DNA of 64,000 bases from Rhizobium sp. C1. Its GTDB lineage: Bacteria; Pseudomonadota; Alphaproteobacteria; Rhizobiales; Rhizobiaceae. Both the position numbers and the translations under genes were made by a program. The DNA is taken from the NCBI RefSeq assembly GCF_021026335.1, contig NZ_JAJNCY010000002.1:310001-374000 (forward strand), given 5' to 3'. Within the stretch, counting starts at the first letter, position 1; every line of letters starts with the position of its first letter. The notes beneath the pieces are model-generated. The model worked only from the letters and a program-made list of their open reading frames with translations. It did no database searches and was not told the DNA's origin. Shown here piece by piece: positions 8,200 to 16,870 of the stretch.

Positions 8200-8794
8200 C
8201 CGCCTGATCCGCGCCGTTTCCGGCACCCGCAGCGAGGATCGCCGGGATGATGTCTTCGGCCTTGTCAATCACCAGCGGCTGCACGAGGTGCCCGGTGTGG
8301 ATGAAGCCCTGACCGCGCATGTGGTCGAGCAGCGACAGCATCGGGTCCCAGAAGCCGTTGATATTGGCGAACACCATCGGCTTGCGGTGGCGGCCGAGCT
8401 GGGCCCAGGTCATGATCTCGACGATCTCTTCCAGCGTGCCTATGCCGCCGGGAAGCGTCACGAAGGCGTCCGCCTCCTCGAACATGCGGTGCTTGCGCTG
8501 GTGCATGTCGGTGGTGACGATGACTTCGGTCAGCGAGGTCAGTTCGTGCTTGGACGCTTCCTTGTCCATTAGAAATTCAGGAATGATTCCAAGCACCTTG
8601 CCGCCATGCGACATGACCCCGGAGGCGACCGCGCCCATGATGCCGCGCATGCCGCCGCCATAGACGAGGCGCAGGCCGCTTTCGGCAATCGCCTTGCCGA
8701 GCGTACGTCCGGCCTGCAGGTGGGAGGGATCGCGCCCCGGCTGGGAGCCGCAATAGACGCAGATGTTTCGAATCTCGGATCTGTTTTCTGTCAT
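8183..8794 (-). CDS. LOG-family nucleotide 5'-monophosphate phosphoribohydrolase
   Basis: A 203-residue Rossmann-like enzyme of the TIGR00730/LOG family, which hydrolyses the N-glycosidic bond of nucleoside or cytokinin monophosphates, releasing base and ribose 5-phosphate. Seen: ICVYCGSQPG at the N terminus, LVYGGGMRGIMGAVA, the catalytic RKHRMFEEADAF, and the hallmark PGGIGTLEEI. The ATG at 8794 is chosen because it begins just before the first strand; the upstream extension reads like non-coding sequence. In rhizobia such enzymes may activate cytokinin or recycle AMP; the sequence does not decide which. It converges on the DeoR regulator. Confidence 0.88.
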   Translation of the reverse strand: MTENRSEIRNICVYCGSQPGRDPSHLQAGRTLGKAIAESGLRLVYGGGMRGIMGAVASGVMSHGGKVLGIIPEFLMDKEASKHELTSLTEVIVTTDMHQRKHRMFEEADAFVTLPGGIGTLEEIVEIMTWAQLGRHRKPMVFANINGFWDPMLSLLDHMRGQGFIHTGHLVQPLVIDKAEDIIPAILAAGAGNGADQAVIEKL

Positions 8795-8958
8795 GTCCCG
8801 AACATGGCCTTTAGCCCTCCCGCCCGTCAAGAACGAGGCCCTCACGTTAACTGGATTTCGTTGAAATACCTTGTGAAACCATGGAGAAGAGTTTAGCTCT
8901 TTCCCGATGGGGATATGCCGCCCGCAGCGGCGGCGCATGCGCTCGTTTGGAGACAGAA

Positions 8959-11073
8959 ATGCAGAACAATCGCGCCATCTGGCTCGCGATCCTGGTGCTC
9001 GTGATTGCATCGGCCGTCATGATCTTTTTCGTCCTGCCGCAGGTGAATGGCGGCAAGAACGTCGCAGGCGACGGAACGAAGCCCCTGACCGATAGCGCAA
9101 GCTCTGCCCCCGGCACCGCCCCGCAAACCGCCTCCAAGGCCTCGGGTCCTGCTTCGGGAGCCGAGCTCCTGCAGAAGATGAACCGCCTGAAGGCCGATGC
9201 CAGCGCGGCCTCCGAAAGCCTGCGCGCACTTTATGCCAACGGCAAGGTGCCCACGGACGCCCAGCTTGCCGATGCGAAGACAAAGCTTCAGGCCGCACTT
9301 CAGGCCATTGCCGATTTCAAGGCCCCGGATGGCGCGGATGCTGCCGTCGGTGGTCTTGTGACCGGCCTTTCCGCCAGCGCCGGGAAGGCGCTGTCCGCGT
9401 TGAAGTCGATGCCGGAGGACGCAGGCAGGGCGGCCGACGCCGCCTCGCAGATCGCGGCCCTGTTCAGCGACAAGACAGCACGCAACGGCCAGATGCAGGC
9501 CGCGCCAGCCGCTCCGGCCGCAGCCGCACCGGATGCCGTTGAGGCCAATCTGCCGACATTCGACGTGCTGCGCGTCGAAAAGGACGGCTCGACCGTGATC
9601 GCCGGCGCTGCCTCGCCCAAGGCCAAGATCGAGGTGATGGATGGCGACAAGGTAATCGGCACGGCGACCGCCGGCCAAAGCGGTGATTTCGCCATCGCGC
9701 TCGACAAACCGCTGGAGCCGGGCGACCACTCGCTCGTCCTGAAGGCGACGGGTGCAGACGGCAAGTCCGTGGTTTCTGCCGAAGTTGCCACCGTCGCGGT
9801 GCCGAACGGCAGCGAAGGGAAGCTGCTTGCCATGGTCACGAAGCCCGGCGAAGCGAGCCGCATCCTGACCAAACCGGAGGGCGGAACGCAGGTGGCCGAC
9901 GCGCATACATCTGCCGGTGCTGCGCCCGCCGCCGTGCCGCCCTTGCCGGATGCCTCGAAGACGGCGGCAAACACGGCACCGGCCGTGCCAGCGACACCGT
10001 CCGCTTCGACAGACAGCGTGAACGCGCCAGCCGAGACCGCCGCCATCCGCATCGATGCGGTCGAGATCGAGGGCGACAAGATTTTCGTGGCGGGCAGCAC
10101 CCGCCCGCAGGCGGTCGTTCAGGTCTATGCCGACGATAAGCTGATCGAGACGACCAAATCCTCCGCGAGCGGTCACTTCGAGGCTGAAAACACCATGCCG
10201 CTGACGACCGGCAACCACATCATCCGCGCTGATCTGATGGACCAGTCCGGTTCGAAGGTCGTGGTCCGCGCCTCGGTCCCGTTCAACCGCCCGGCGGGCG
10301 ATCAGGTCTCGGTCGTTGCCGATACCGCCAAGCCGGCAACAGCCAAGGGCGCAAACGCGGCCGCGCAATCGGGCCTGGGCCAGCTCGAGCAGCTGCGCGA
10401 GGAGGCCGCCAAGGCGATCGTCCTGCTCAAGGGACTGTTTGCCGATGGCAAGACGCCGGCCAAGGATCAACTGGCCGCCGCCCGCTCGGCCACACAGATT
10501 GCGCTGAAGGCGCTGGCCGATTTCAGGCCGGCCGCCGATGCCGGTCCGAATGCCGCGGCCCTTTCCGCCAAGGTCGCCAGGTCGGCCGCCGACGCGCTCA
10601 AGCTGCTTCAGGCTGCAGGCGATGATCCGAAGAGCGTGGGTGGTGCCATCGCCTCCATCGAGGCGGCAGCGCGCGACGCCATGCCGGATGTCGCCAAGCC
10701 TGCGCTCGCGGCTCCGCCCGCGCCGGCCACATCCTCCGCCGCGCCCTTGGCCGCAGCGCCCGCTGCTGACCAGCAGGCCGCAAATGCTGAGGCTTCGTCG
10801 GCCGCTGGCAATGCGCCGAAGTCGATCGAGCAGGCGCCGCTCAAGGAAAGCAAGGACAGCGTCATCATCCGCAAGGGCGACACGCTCTGGCAGATCTCGC
10901 GCCGCGTCTATGGCCGTGGCATCCGCTACACGACCATCTATCTCGCCAACCAGGACATGATCGACAATCCGAACAGGATTGCCCCGGGCCAGGTCTTCGG
11001 CGTGCCCGGCAAGGTCACGCAATCCGACGAGGATGCCGAGAAGGCCAACCGCGAGCTGCGCAAGAAGCACTAA
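8959..11073 (+). CDS. LysM-domain envelope protein with duplicated helical and Ig-like modules
   Basis: A 704-residue protein with an N-terminal membrane anchor (residues about 7-27, AIWLAILVLVIASAVMIFFV), so the bulk is periplasmic. Approximate order: Ala-rich helical module 67-165, Ig-like module 200-285, Ig-like module 365-445, second helical module 473-570, Pro/Ala linker, and a C-terminal LysM at 633-685 (VIIRKGDTLWQISRRVYGRG ... NPNRIAPGQVFGVPG) expected to bind peptidoglycan. The helical modules share L-x-ALYANGK-P-x-D-QLA and G-LFADGKTPAKDQLA; the Ig modules share the G-x-F-x-L-G-x-H pattern. The ATG at 8959 follows GGAGA; an earlier in-frame ATG at 8881 lacks a good site and would bury the anchor. 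A strong terminator follows. Probable cell-wall scaffold; function unproven. Confidence 0.82.
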   Translation: MQNNRAIWLAILVLVIASAVMIFFVLPQVNGGKNVAGDGTKPLTDSASSAPGTAPQTASKASGPASGAELLQKMNRLKADASAASESLRALYANGKVPTDAQLADAKTKLQAALQAIADFKAPDGADAAVGGLVTGLSASAGKALSALKSMPEDAGRAADAASQIAALFSDKTARNGQMQAAPAAPAAAAPDAVEANLPTFDVLRVEKDGSTVIAGAASPKAKIEVMDGDKVIGTATAGQSGDFAIALDKPLEPGDHSLVLKATGADGKSVVSAEVATVAVPNGSEGKLLAMVTKPGEASRILTKPEGGTQVADAHTSAGAAPAAVPPLPDASKTAANTAPAVPATPSASTDSVNAPAETAAIRIDAVEIEGDKIFVAGSTRPQAVVQVYADDKLIETTKSSASGHFEAENTMPLTTGNHIIRADLMDQSGSKVVVRASVPFNRPAGDQVSVVADTAKPATAKGANAAAQSGLGQLEQLREEAAKAIVLLKGLFADGKTPAKDQLAAARSATQIALKALADFRPAADAGPNAAALSAKVARSAADALKLLQAAGDDPKSVGGAIASIEAAARDAMPDVAKPALAAPPAPATSSAAPLAAAPAADQQAANAEASSAAGNAPKSIEQAPLKESKDSVIIRKGDTLWQISRRVYGRGIRYTTIYLANQDMIDNPNRIAPGQVFGVPGKVTQSDEDAEKANRELRKKH

Positions 11074-11141
11074 TTTTAAGACGGCCTGATTTATCTCGCC
11101 CTGCGGGATTGCGGGCAGCGATGGTTAATCTTATTTGAGGG

Positions 11142-11173
11142 GCGCGGCTTCCGGGGATGGAAGCCGCGCTTTT
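11142..11173 (+). terminator. Rho-independent terminator after the LysM gene
   Basis: Perfect 11-bp stem gcgcggcttcc (11142-11152) with ggaagccgcgc (11159-11169), a 6-base loop, then TTTT. It separates the LysM transcript from the Atm1 exporter, whose ATG is 44 bases further on, so the exporter must have its promoter within or just after the hairpin or rely on read-through. Confidence 0.85.
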
Positions 11174-11216
11174 CGCATCTCAACAAATAAGAATCTTCTA
11201 CAGGGCAGGGCGCTGC

Positions 11217-13103
11217 ATGGCAGGCGAACAGAAAACCGTCTCGGCGGACGACAGCAATCCCTTGGGTACGCTCCGCAATCTCTGGCCATACATGTGGCCC
11301 GCTGAGCGGCCCGACCTGAAAATGCGCGTTGTCTGGGCGACCGTCTATCTGCTCGTCTCCAAGGCGGTGCTGATCATGGTGCCCTATCTGTTCAAGTGGA
11401 CGACGGATGCGCTGAACGGCAAGAGTTCGGCCCCGAATTTTCTGCCGCAGATCCTGGTGGGCGCCGTCATGCTGGTGCTGGCCTACAATCTGTTCCGTCT
11501 GGTCCAGGCCGGGCTTAACCAGCTGCGCGATGCGCTGTTTGCCAGCGTCGGGCAATATGCGGTGCGCCAGCTTGCCTACCGCACCTTCGTGCACATGCAT
11601 GAACTATCGCTGCGCTTCCACCTCGAGCGCCGCACGGGCGGCCTGTCGCGCATCATCGAGCGCGGCACGAAGGGCATCGAGACCATCGTCCGCTTCACCA
11701 TCCTCAACTCCATCCCGACGCTGATCGAATTCCTGCTGACGGCGATCATCTTCTGGTGGGGTTACGGCTTTTCTTATCTCTTCGTCACGGCCATGACGGT
11801 CTGGCTCTATATATGGTTCACCGTCCGCGCCAGCGACTGGCGCATCGGAATCCGCCGTACGATGAACGATTCCGACACGGAGGCGAACACCAAGGCGATC
11901 GACTCGCTCCTGAACTTCGAAACCGTCAAATATTTCGGCAATGAACAGATGGAAGCCAAGCGCTTCGATGCGTCCATGGAGCGTTACGAAAAGGCCGCCA
12001 CCCAGGTCTGGACCTCGCTCGGCTGGCTGAACTTCGGCCAGGCCGTCATCTTCGGCGTCGGCACGGCAGTCATGATGGTGATGTCGGCGATTTCGGTGAA
12101 GAACGGTACGCATACGCTCGGCGATTTCGTGTTTGTCAATGCCATGCTGATGCAGCTTTCCGTACCACTCAACTTCATCGGCTTCGTCTATCGCGAAATC
12201 CGGCAAGGGTTGACCGATATAGAGCAGATGTTCGAACTGCTCGACGTTAAAGCGGAAGTGGTCGACAAGCCGGGCGCAGTGGGGTTGCAGATCGAGCGCG
12301 GCGAGATCGAGTTCGACAATGTCCACTTCGCCTACGATCCGCAGCGCCCGATCCTGAAGGGCATTTCCTTCAAGGTACCGGCCGGCAAGACCATTGCCGT
12401 GGTCGGGCCTTCCGGTGCGGGAAAGTCGACGATCTCGCGGCTGCTCTATCGCTTCTATGACGTCCAGGGCGGGTCGGTGAAGATCGACGGGCAGGATGTC
12501 CGCGACGTCACGCAGAAGTCGCTGCGCGCCGTCATCGGCATGGTCCCGCAGGACACGGTGCTGTTCAACGACACGATTGCCTATAACATCCGCTACGGCC
12601 GCCCCTCCGCCAGCGAGGCTGAGATCGAACAGGCCGCGGAAATCGCGCAGGTCGGCAATTTCATCCGCTCCCTGCCGGATGGTTTCAAGACGATGGTGGG
12701 CGAGCGGGGGCTGAAGCTGTCTGGCGGCGAGAAGCAGCGCGTGGCGATTGCCCGCACCATTCTGAAAAGCCCGCCGATCCTGATGCTGGACGAGGCAACA
12801 TCAGCACTCGACACGGCCACGGAACAGGAGATTCAGGCGGCCCTCGACGAAGTGTCGAAGAACCGCACCACGCTCATCATCGCCCACCGCCTCTCGACGG
12901 TCATCAATGCCGATGAGATCATCGTGCTGAAGGACGGCGCGATTGCCGAGCGCGGCACTCATTCGCAGTTGCTGGAACAGCAGGGCCTTTACGAGCGCAT
13001 GTGGAACCGTCAGCGCGAGGCGGTCCAGGCCGAAGAAAAGCTCAAGGAGGTCCGCGAGAGCGACGACCTCGGGATCGTCATCCGCAAGGAGCCGGCGCGG
13101 TAG
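11217..13103 (+). CDS. Atm1-type ABC exporter (fused permease and ATPase)
   Basis: A 628-residue half-transporter that works as a homodimer in the inner membrane. Six membrane helices lie in about residues 45-320 (YLLVSKAVLIMVPYLFKW; FLLTAIIFWWGYGFSYLFV), with the Atm1-typical NYLLNFETVKYF-like sequence SLLNFETVKYFGNEQ. The ATPase domain has Walker [10 protein letters not shown], signature LSGGEKQR, Walker B ILMLDEATSALD and H-loop IIAHRLST. Atm1 relatives export glutathione-linked metals or sulfur species and help Fe-S protein maturation or metal tolerance (family knowledge). The ATG at 11217 is chosen over 11157, which overlaps the upstream terminator hairpin. It stands alone. Confidence 0.88.
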   Translation: MAGEQKTVSADDSNPLGTLRNLWPYMWPAERPDLKMRVVWATVYLLVSKAVLIMVPYLFKWTTDALNGKSSAPNFLPQILVGAVMLVLAYNLFRLVQAGLNQLRDALFASVGQYAVRQLAYRTFVHMHELSLRFHLERRTGGLSRIIERGTKGIETIVRFTILNSIPTLIEFLLTAIIFWWGYGFSYLFVTAMTVWLYIWFTVRASDWRIGIRRTMNDSDTEANTKAIDSLLNFETVKYFGNEQMEAKRFDASMERYEKAATQVWTSLGWLNFGQAVIFGVGTAVMMVMSAISVKNGTHTLGDFVFVNAMLMQLSVPLNFIGFVYREIRQGLTDIEQMFELLDVKAEVVDKPGAVGLQIERGEIEFDNVHFAYDPQRPILKGISFKVPAGKTIAVVGPSGAGKSTISRLLYRFYDVQGGSVKIDGQDVRDVTQKSLRAVIGMVPQDTVLFNDTIAYNIRYGRPSASEAEIEQAAEIAQVGNFIRSLPDGFKTMVGERGLKLSGGEKQRVAIARTILKSPPILMLDEATSALDTATEQEIQAALDEVSKNRTTLIIAHRLSTVINADEIIVLKDGAIAERGTHSQLLEQQGLYERMWNRQREAVQAEEKLKEVRESDDLGIVIRKEPAR

Positions 13104-13112
13104 TCAGGATTG

Positions 13113-13137
13113 AAAAAGCGGGCTTGAGACAGCCCGC
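13113..13137 (-). terminator. Rho-independent terminator for the small membrane-protein gene
   Basis: Read on the minus strand, a 7-bp stem gcgggct/agcccgc (13131-13137 with 13118-13124) and 6-base loop are followed by TTTTT (13117-13113). It lies just past the stop at 13161 of the small minus-strand gene and just past the stop of the Atm1 gene, which it may also end in the plus direction, though without a T-run there. Confidence 0.75.
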
Positions 13138-13160
13138 AAGCGGGACTTGCGACGGATCGA

Positions 13161-13337
13161 TCAGAATGTCGTCAGGGCAACGGCCAGTCCGACGACGATC
13201 AGGGCGCAAAGCAGTGCGACAATGATCACCACGCTTGTCGTGGAATAGGTGGGCGGCACCATGGACTCCGGGTCCCGGTCGAGCCCGGCATCCTGAGCCA
13301 TTTGGCGGATCTGGAGGTCTTCCTCTTGGCGCTTCAT
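13161..13337 (-). CDS. Small single-pass membrane protein, unknown
   Basis: A 58-residue protein that I do not recognise. Residues 1-32 are polar and charged (KRQEEDLQIRQMAQDAGLD); residues 34-56 form one strongly hydrophobic helix (SVVIIVALLCALIVVGLAVAL), so it is a C-terminally anchored inner-membrane protein. The ATG at 13337 has GGGAG 6 bases upstream; a longer in-frame start at 13418 is unsupported. A terminator follows it. It is divergent from psd, and its start lies 203 bases from that of psd. Confidence 0.6.
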   Translation of the reverse strand: MKRQEEDLQIRQMAQDAGLDRDPESMVPPTYSTTSVVIIVALLCALIVVGLAVALTTF

Positions 13338-13540
13338 CTGAGGCTCCCTGCTAAACGCAACGTCAGGAACTCCGGCATGTGGCATGCTGTCGCGAACACA
13401 TGCGATTGTCGGGTTCAACGCTTATATGTCGCGTCGGGTTCCGAAAGCGGGGCATAGCCAGACCGTTATGCGCGGTGACAGTTGCCCTTTTGGGCCGATA
13501 CGGCTAATCAAAGCCGCTAAAGAGACAGAGGTTGAGACCC

Positions 13541-14239
13541 ATGAACTTGTTCGACACGATCCGCAATACGGTCGTCCCGGTGCATAAGGAAGGCTATCCG
13601 TTTGTGATTGCCTTCTTCGTGGCGTCGCTGCTGCTGGGCTGGATGTGGGAGCCGCTTTTCTGGGTTGGCCTCGTGTTGACGCTGTGGTGCGCGTATTTCT
13701 TCCGTGATCCCGAGCGCGTCACGCCGCAGGACGAGGATCTGGTGATCTCGCCGGCCGATGGCCGTGTCTCCTCGATCGGCATGTATTCGCCGCCGGCCGA
13801 ACTCGGTCTTGGAGCCGAACCGCGCCTGCGCATCACGGTCTTCATGAATGTCTTCAACTGCCATGTGAACCGCGCGCCGATGCGCGGCCGCATCCGCGAG
13901 ATCGTCTATCGCGAGGGAGAATTCCTCAATGCCGAACTCGATAAGGCCAGCGAAGACAACGAACGCAACAGCCTGATCATCGAGACGAAGCATGGCGATC
14001 TTGGCGTGGTCCAGATTGCCGGGCTTGTCGCGCGCCGCATCCTGTGCTGGTCGAAGCCGGGTGAGAGCCTGGAAGCCGGCGAGCGTTTCGGTCTCATCCG
14101 TTTCGGGTCGCGTCTCGATGTCTTCCTGCCCGAAGGCGCCGTTGCCCGCGTCTCGCTGGGCCAAACGGCGATCGCAGGCGAAACGGTTCTGGCCGAATTC
14201 GGCACGGATCGCGGCCCTGTCGTCAGCCGTCGCACGTAA
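13541..14239 (+). CDS. psd: Phosphatidylserine decarboxylase proenzyme
   Basis: Converts phosphatidylserine to phosphatidylethanolamine at the inner membrane. At 232 residues it is the short (PSD-A) form. It self-cleaves at the Gly-Ser of [14 protein letters not shown] near residue 190, making the pyruvoyl cofactor from the serine. Also seen: membrane helix [43 protein letters not shown], the catalytic-region [13 protein letters not shown], and [10 protein letters not shown]. The ATG at 13541 has GAGG upstream. It is followed 11 bases later by pssA, which makes its substrate, so the two form the classic psd-pssA operon. Confidence 0.97.
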   Translation: MNLFDTIRNTVVPVHKEGYPFVIAFFVASLLLGWMWEPLFWVGLVLTLWCAYFFRDPERVTPQDEDLVISPADGRVSSIGMYSPPAELGLGAEPRLRITVFMNVFNCHVNRAPMRGRIREIVYREGEFLNAELDKASEDNERNSLIIETKHGDLGVVQIAGLVARRILCWSKPGESLEAGERFGLIRFGSRLDVFLPEGAVARVSLGQTAIAGETVLAEFGTDRGPVVSRRT

Positions 14240-14250
14240 GGACGCGCTTC

Positions 14251-15108
14251 ATGGCCGAACATGCGCCGGACGTGAATACGCCCAAAAGCTCTGATGCGGC
14301 CCGTGGCCCGCGCCTGAAGGAAATCCCGCTGCGCCTGATGGTGCCGAACCTGATTACGGTTCTCGCGATCTGCGCCGGTCTGACCGGGATCCGCTACGCC
14401 ATTGAGTTCCGCTATGAAATGGCGGTGCAGATGGTGCTGATCGCCGCTTTCCTCGATGGCATCGACGGCCGCATCGCCCGTATGATGAAGGCGACCTCGA
14501 AGTTCGGCGCGCAGATGGATTCGCTCGCCGACATCATCAATTTCGGCGTCGCACCTGCCATGGTGCTCTATATCTTCGTGCTCGACCAGGCTCGGTCGCT
14601 GGGCTGGATTGCGGCGCTCATCTACACGATCGCCGCCGGCCTGCGCCTCGCGCGCTTCAACGTCATGACGGACAACGACGTCAAGGCCCCTTGGCAATCA
14701 TCCTATTTCGTCGGCGTTCCGGCCCCGGCAGGCGCCTTCCTCGTGCTTTTGCCGGTCTATGTCAGCTTCCTCGGCGTCGCGCCCAACAACACGATGGCGC
14801 TTGTCTCTGCCGCCTATACGCTCCTGATCGCAGCCCTGCTGATCAGCCGCGTACCGGTCTGGTCCGGCAAGTCCGGCAGCCGCGTACCGCGCAACTACAT
14901 GATGCCCATCATCCTCGGCGTCGTGCTGCTGGTCGCGACGCTCAGCGTCTACCCCTGGCAGACGCTCTCGGCCGCCGTCGTCGCCTACCTCCTGAGCCTG
15001 CCTTTCGGCGCCCGCGCCTGGCAACGCAAGTATGGCGACGGGGCGTTTTCAGCACCGGAAGAGGGCGACATTCACGCCTACTATCCGCAGGATGATCACA
15101 AGGAGTGA
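14251..15108 (+). CDS. pssA: CDP-diacylglycerol-serine O-phosphatidyltransferase
   Basis: Makes phosphatidylserine from CDP-diacylglycerol and serine in the inner membrane, feeding psd. The 285-residue protein has the CDP-alcohol phosphotransferase signature as FLDGIDGRIARMMKATSKFG followed by AQMDSLAD (DG-x2-AR-x8-G-x3-D-x3-D), and about eight hydrophobic helices. The hydrophilic N terminus of about 25 residues is normal for rhizobial type II Pss. The start is 11 bases after the psd stop, so the two genes are co-transcribed. Confidence 0.96.
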   Translation: MAEHAPDVNTPKSSDAARGPRLKEIPLRLMVPNLITVLAICAGLTGIRYAIEFRYEMAVQMVLIAAFLDGIDGRIARMMKATSKFGAQMDSLADIINFGVAPAMVLYIFVLDQARSLGWIAALIYTIAAGLRLARFNVMTDNDVKAPWQSSYFVGVPAPAGAFLVLLPVYVSFLGVAPNNTMALVSAAYTLLIAALLISRVPVWSGKSGSRVPRNYMMPIILGVVLLVATLSVYPWQTLSAAVVAYLLSLPFGARAWQRKYGDGAFSAPEEGDIHAYYPQDDHKE

Positions 15109-15130
15109 GGCGGTTCGGCGTCGCACCCCC

Positions 15131-16651
15131 TCACTTCACCAGCATCGACCCCGTCTCCACAAACCGCTGATGCCAAGACAGGGCCTCGGACAGGATGTTC
15201 GGCGCATGCAGGCCATACGCCGTCTTGAGCGCCCGCGCGTAATAGTCCTCCAGCATCGGGCGGTAGGCCGGATGCGCGCAGTTCTCGATGATGACCTTCG
15301 CGCGCTGCTTGGGGCTCAGGCCTCTCAGGTCTGCGAGCCCCTGTTCGGTGACGATGATGTGGACATCCTGCGTGATGTGGTCGACATGCGACGCCTGCGG
15401 GACAATCGCGGAAATCGCGCCCTTCTTGGCTGTCGAATGCGTCATGAAGATCGAGAGATAGGCGTTGCGGGCGAAGTCGCCCGAGCCGCCGATGCCGTTC
15501 TGGATGCGCGAGCCCATGACATGGGTGGAGTTCACATTGCCGTAGATGTCGGCCTCGATCAGGCCGTTCATGGCGATACAGCCGAGACGGCGCACGAGTT
15601 CGGGGTGGTTGGAAATCTCCTGCGGGCGCAGGATCAGCTTGTGCCTGTAACGCTCGGCCTCGTTGTTCAGCCTTTCCGCCGCCTCAGGGCTCAGCGAAAA
15701 GGCGGTGGCCGAGGCCATGCGTAATTTGCCGGCATCCAGCAGATCGAGCATTCCGTCCTGGATCACTTCTGTAAACGACGTCAGATTCTCATAGGGCGCG
15801 TCGATCAGGCCCGCCAGCACGGCGTTCGTGACATTGCCGACGCCGGACTGCAGCGGCAGCAGGTTCTTCGTCAGCCTCCCCATCTTTACTTCATGCGCCA
15901 GGAATTCGAGCAGATGGCCGGCAATGGCGCGTGCTACGTCGTCGGGTGCTGCAAAGGGCGCGTTGCGGTCCGGCGCATCGGTCTCGACGATGGCGATGAT
16001 CTTCTCGCGGTCGACTTTGAAATGCGGCTGGCCGATGCGGTCGTCGGGGCGCACCAGCGGGATCGGTACACGATGCGGCGGCAGTGCCGTGCCATAATAG
16101 ATGTCATGCATCCCGTTCAGCGCTTCGCTCTGCCAGCGGTTGACCTCCAGGATGATCTTGTCGGCGCGGTCGAGCCAGGTCTTGTTGTTGCCAATCGACG
16201 AGGAGGGGATCAACGCGCCCTCCGCCGTGATGCCGGAGACTTCGATCAGCGCAATGTCGAGATTGCCCAGAAAGCCTTCCCAGACGAGCGGCGCAACCTG
16301 GCTGAGATGGATGTCGAAATAATCCATCTGGCCCTTGTTGATCTTCTCGCGGGCGACCGGATCGGAATTGTAGGGAAGGCGGAATTCGATGGCGTCCGCC
16401 TTTGCCAGTGCACCGTCAAGCTCGGGGCCGGTCGACGCCCCGCTCCAGACATTGATCTTGAAGGGATTGCCCGCGGCGTGTGCTGCCTCGATGCGCTTGG
16501 CAAGCGCCAGCGGCACGCTCTTCGGATAGCCCGAGCCGGTAAACCCGCTCATCCCGACCGTGGCGCCCGAGGGTATGAGGGCGGCAGCGTCCTCGGCGCT
16601 CATGATGCGGTTGGAGACGATGGGATCCTGAATACGGCCCTTGAGAGACAT
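15131..16651 (-). CDS. Acetyl-CoA hydrolase/transferase family protein (succinate:acetate CoA-transferase type)
   Basis: A 506-residue class I CoA-transferase of the SucC/AarC/Cat1 group, expected to move CoA between succinyl-CoA or acetyl-CoA and a carboxylate, with a glutamyl-CoA thioester intermediate. Seen: the N-terminal TVGMSGFTGSGYPKSVPLAL, GASTGPELDGALA, IEVSGITAEGALIPSSSIGNNK, the glycine-rich GVGNVTNAVLAGL, and the C-terminal GSGDFARNAYLSIF and CAHPAYRPMLEDYY. The ATG at 16651 has GGAG upstream. It converges on pssA with a 22-base gap and stands alone. Hydrolase versus transferase cannot be settled from sequence; the AarC-like length favours transferase. Confidence 0.85.
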   Translation of the reverse strand: MSLKGRIQDPIVSNRIMSAEDAAALIPSGATVGMSGFTGSGYPKSVPLALAKRIEAAHAAGNPFKINVWSGASTGPELDGALAKADAIEFRLPYNSDPVAREKINKGQMDYFDIHLSQVAPLVWEGFLGNLDIALIEVSGITAEGALIPSSSIGNNKTWLDRADKIILEVNRWQSEALNGMHDIYYGTALPPHRVPIPLVRPDDRIGQPHFKVDREKIIAIVETDAPDRNAPFAAPDDVARAIAGHLLEFLAHEVKMGRLTKNLLPLQSGVGNVTNAVLAGLIDAPYENLTSFTEVIQDGMLDLLDAGKLRMASATAFSLSPEAAERLNNEAERYRHKLILRPQEISNHPELVRRLGCIAMNGLIEADIYGNVNSTHVMGSRIQNGIGGSGDFARNAYLSIFMTHSTAKKGAISAIVPQASHVDHITQDVHIIVTEQGLADLRGLSPKQRAKVIIENCAHPAYRPMLEDYYARALKTAYGLHAPNILSEALSWHQRFVETGSMLVK

Positions 16652-16870
16652 GCATGCTCCTTGTCCAGCGCCTGTCGGCACATGACGAATCAACAAAAAC
16701 GCTTGCGCGGGTTAAGTGCGCGTCGCGACAAGGAAAAATCGATTTTTGCGCTTTCTGTCTTTGACATAAGGCAAGTGCGAAAGGAAAACGGCGCAGCTGT
16801 AGCGCGGGTGCACCATCTCCCCACGACCGTCATTCCCGGGAAACGTTCGGGGACGACCTCAGAGAGCCGT

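Noticed and set aside
8893-11070. 725-codon open frame opposite the LysM gene
   Set aside because: Gly/Arg/His-rich antisense artefact; the plus strand has a membrane anchor and a LysM domain.
16820-16860. Apparent palindrome near cgtcattcccgggaaacg
   Set aside because: It shares the cgtcat start with the repeat at 849 but does not form matching hairpins.
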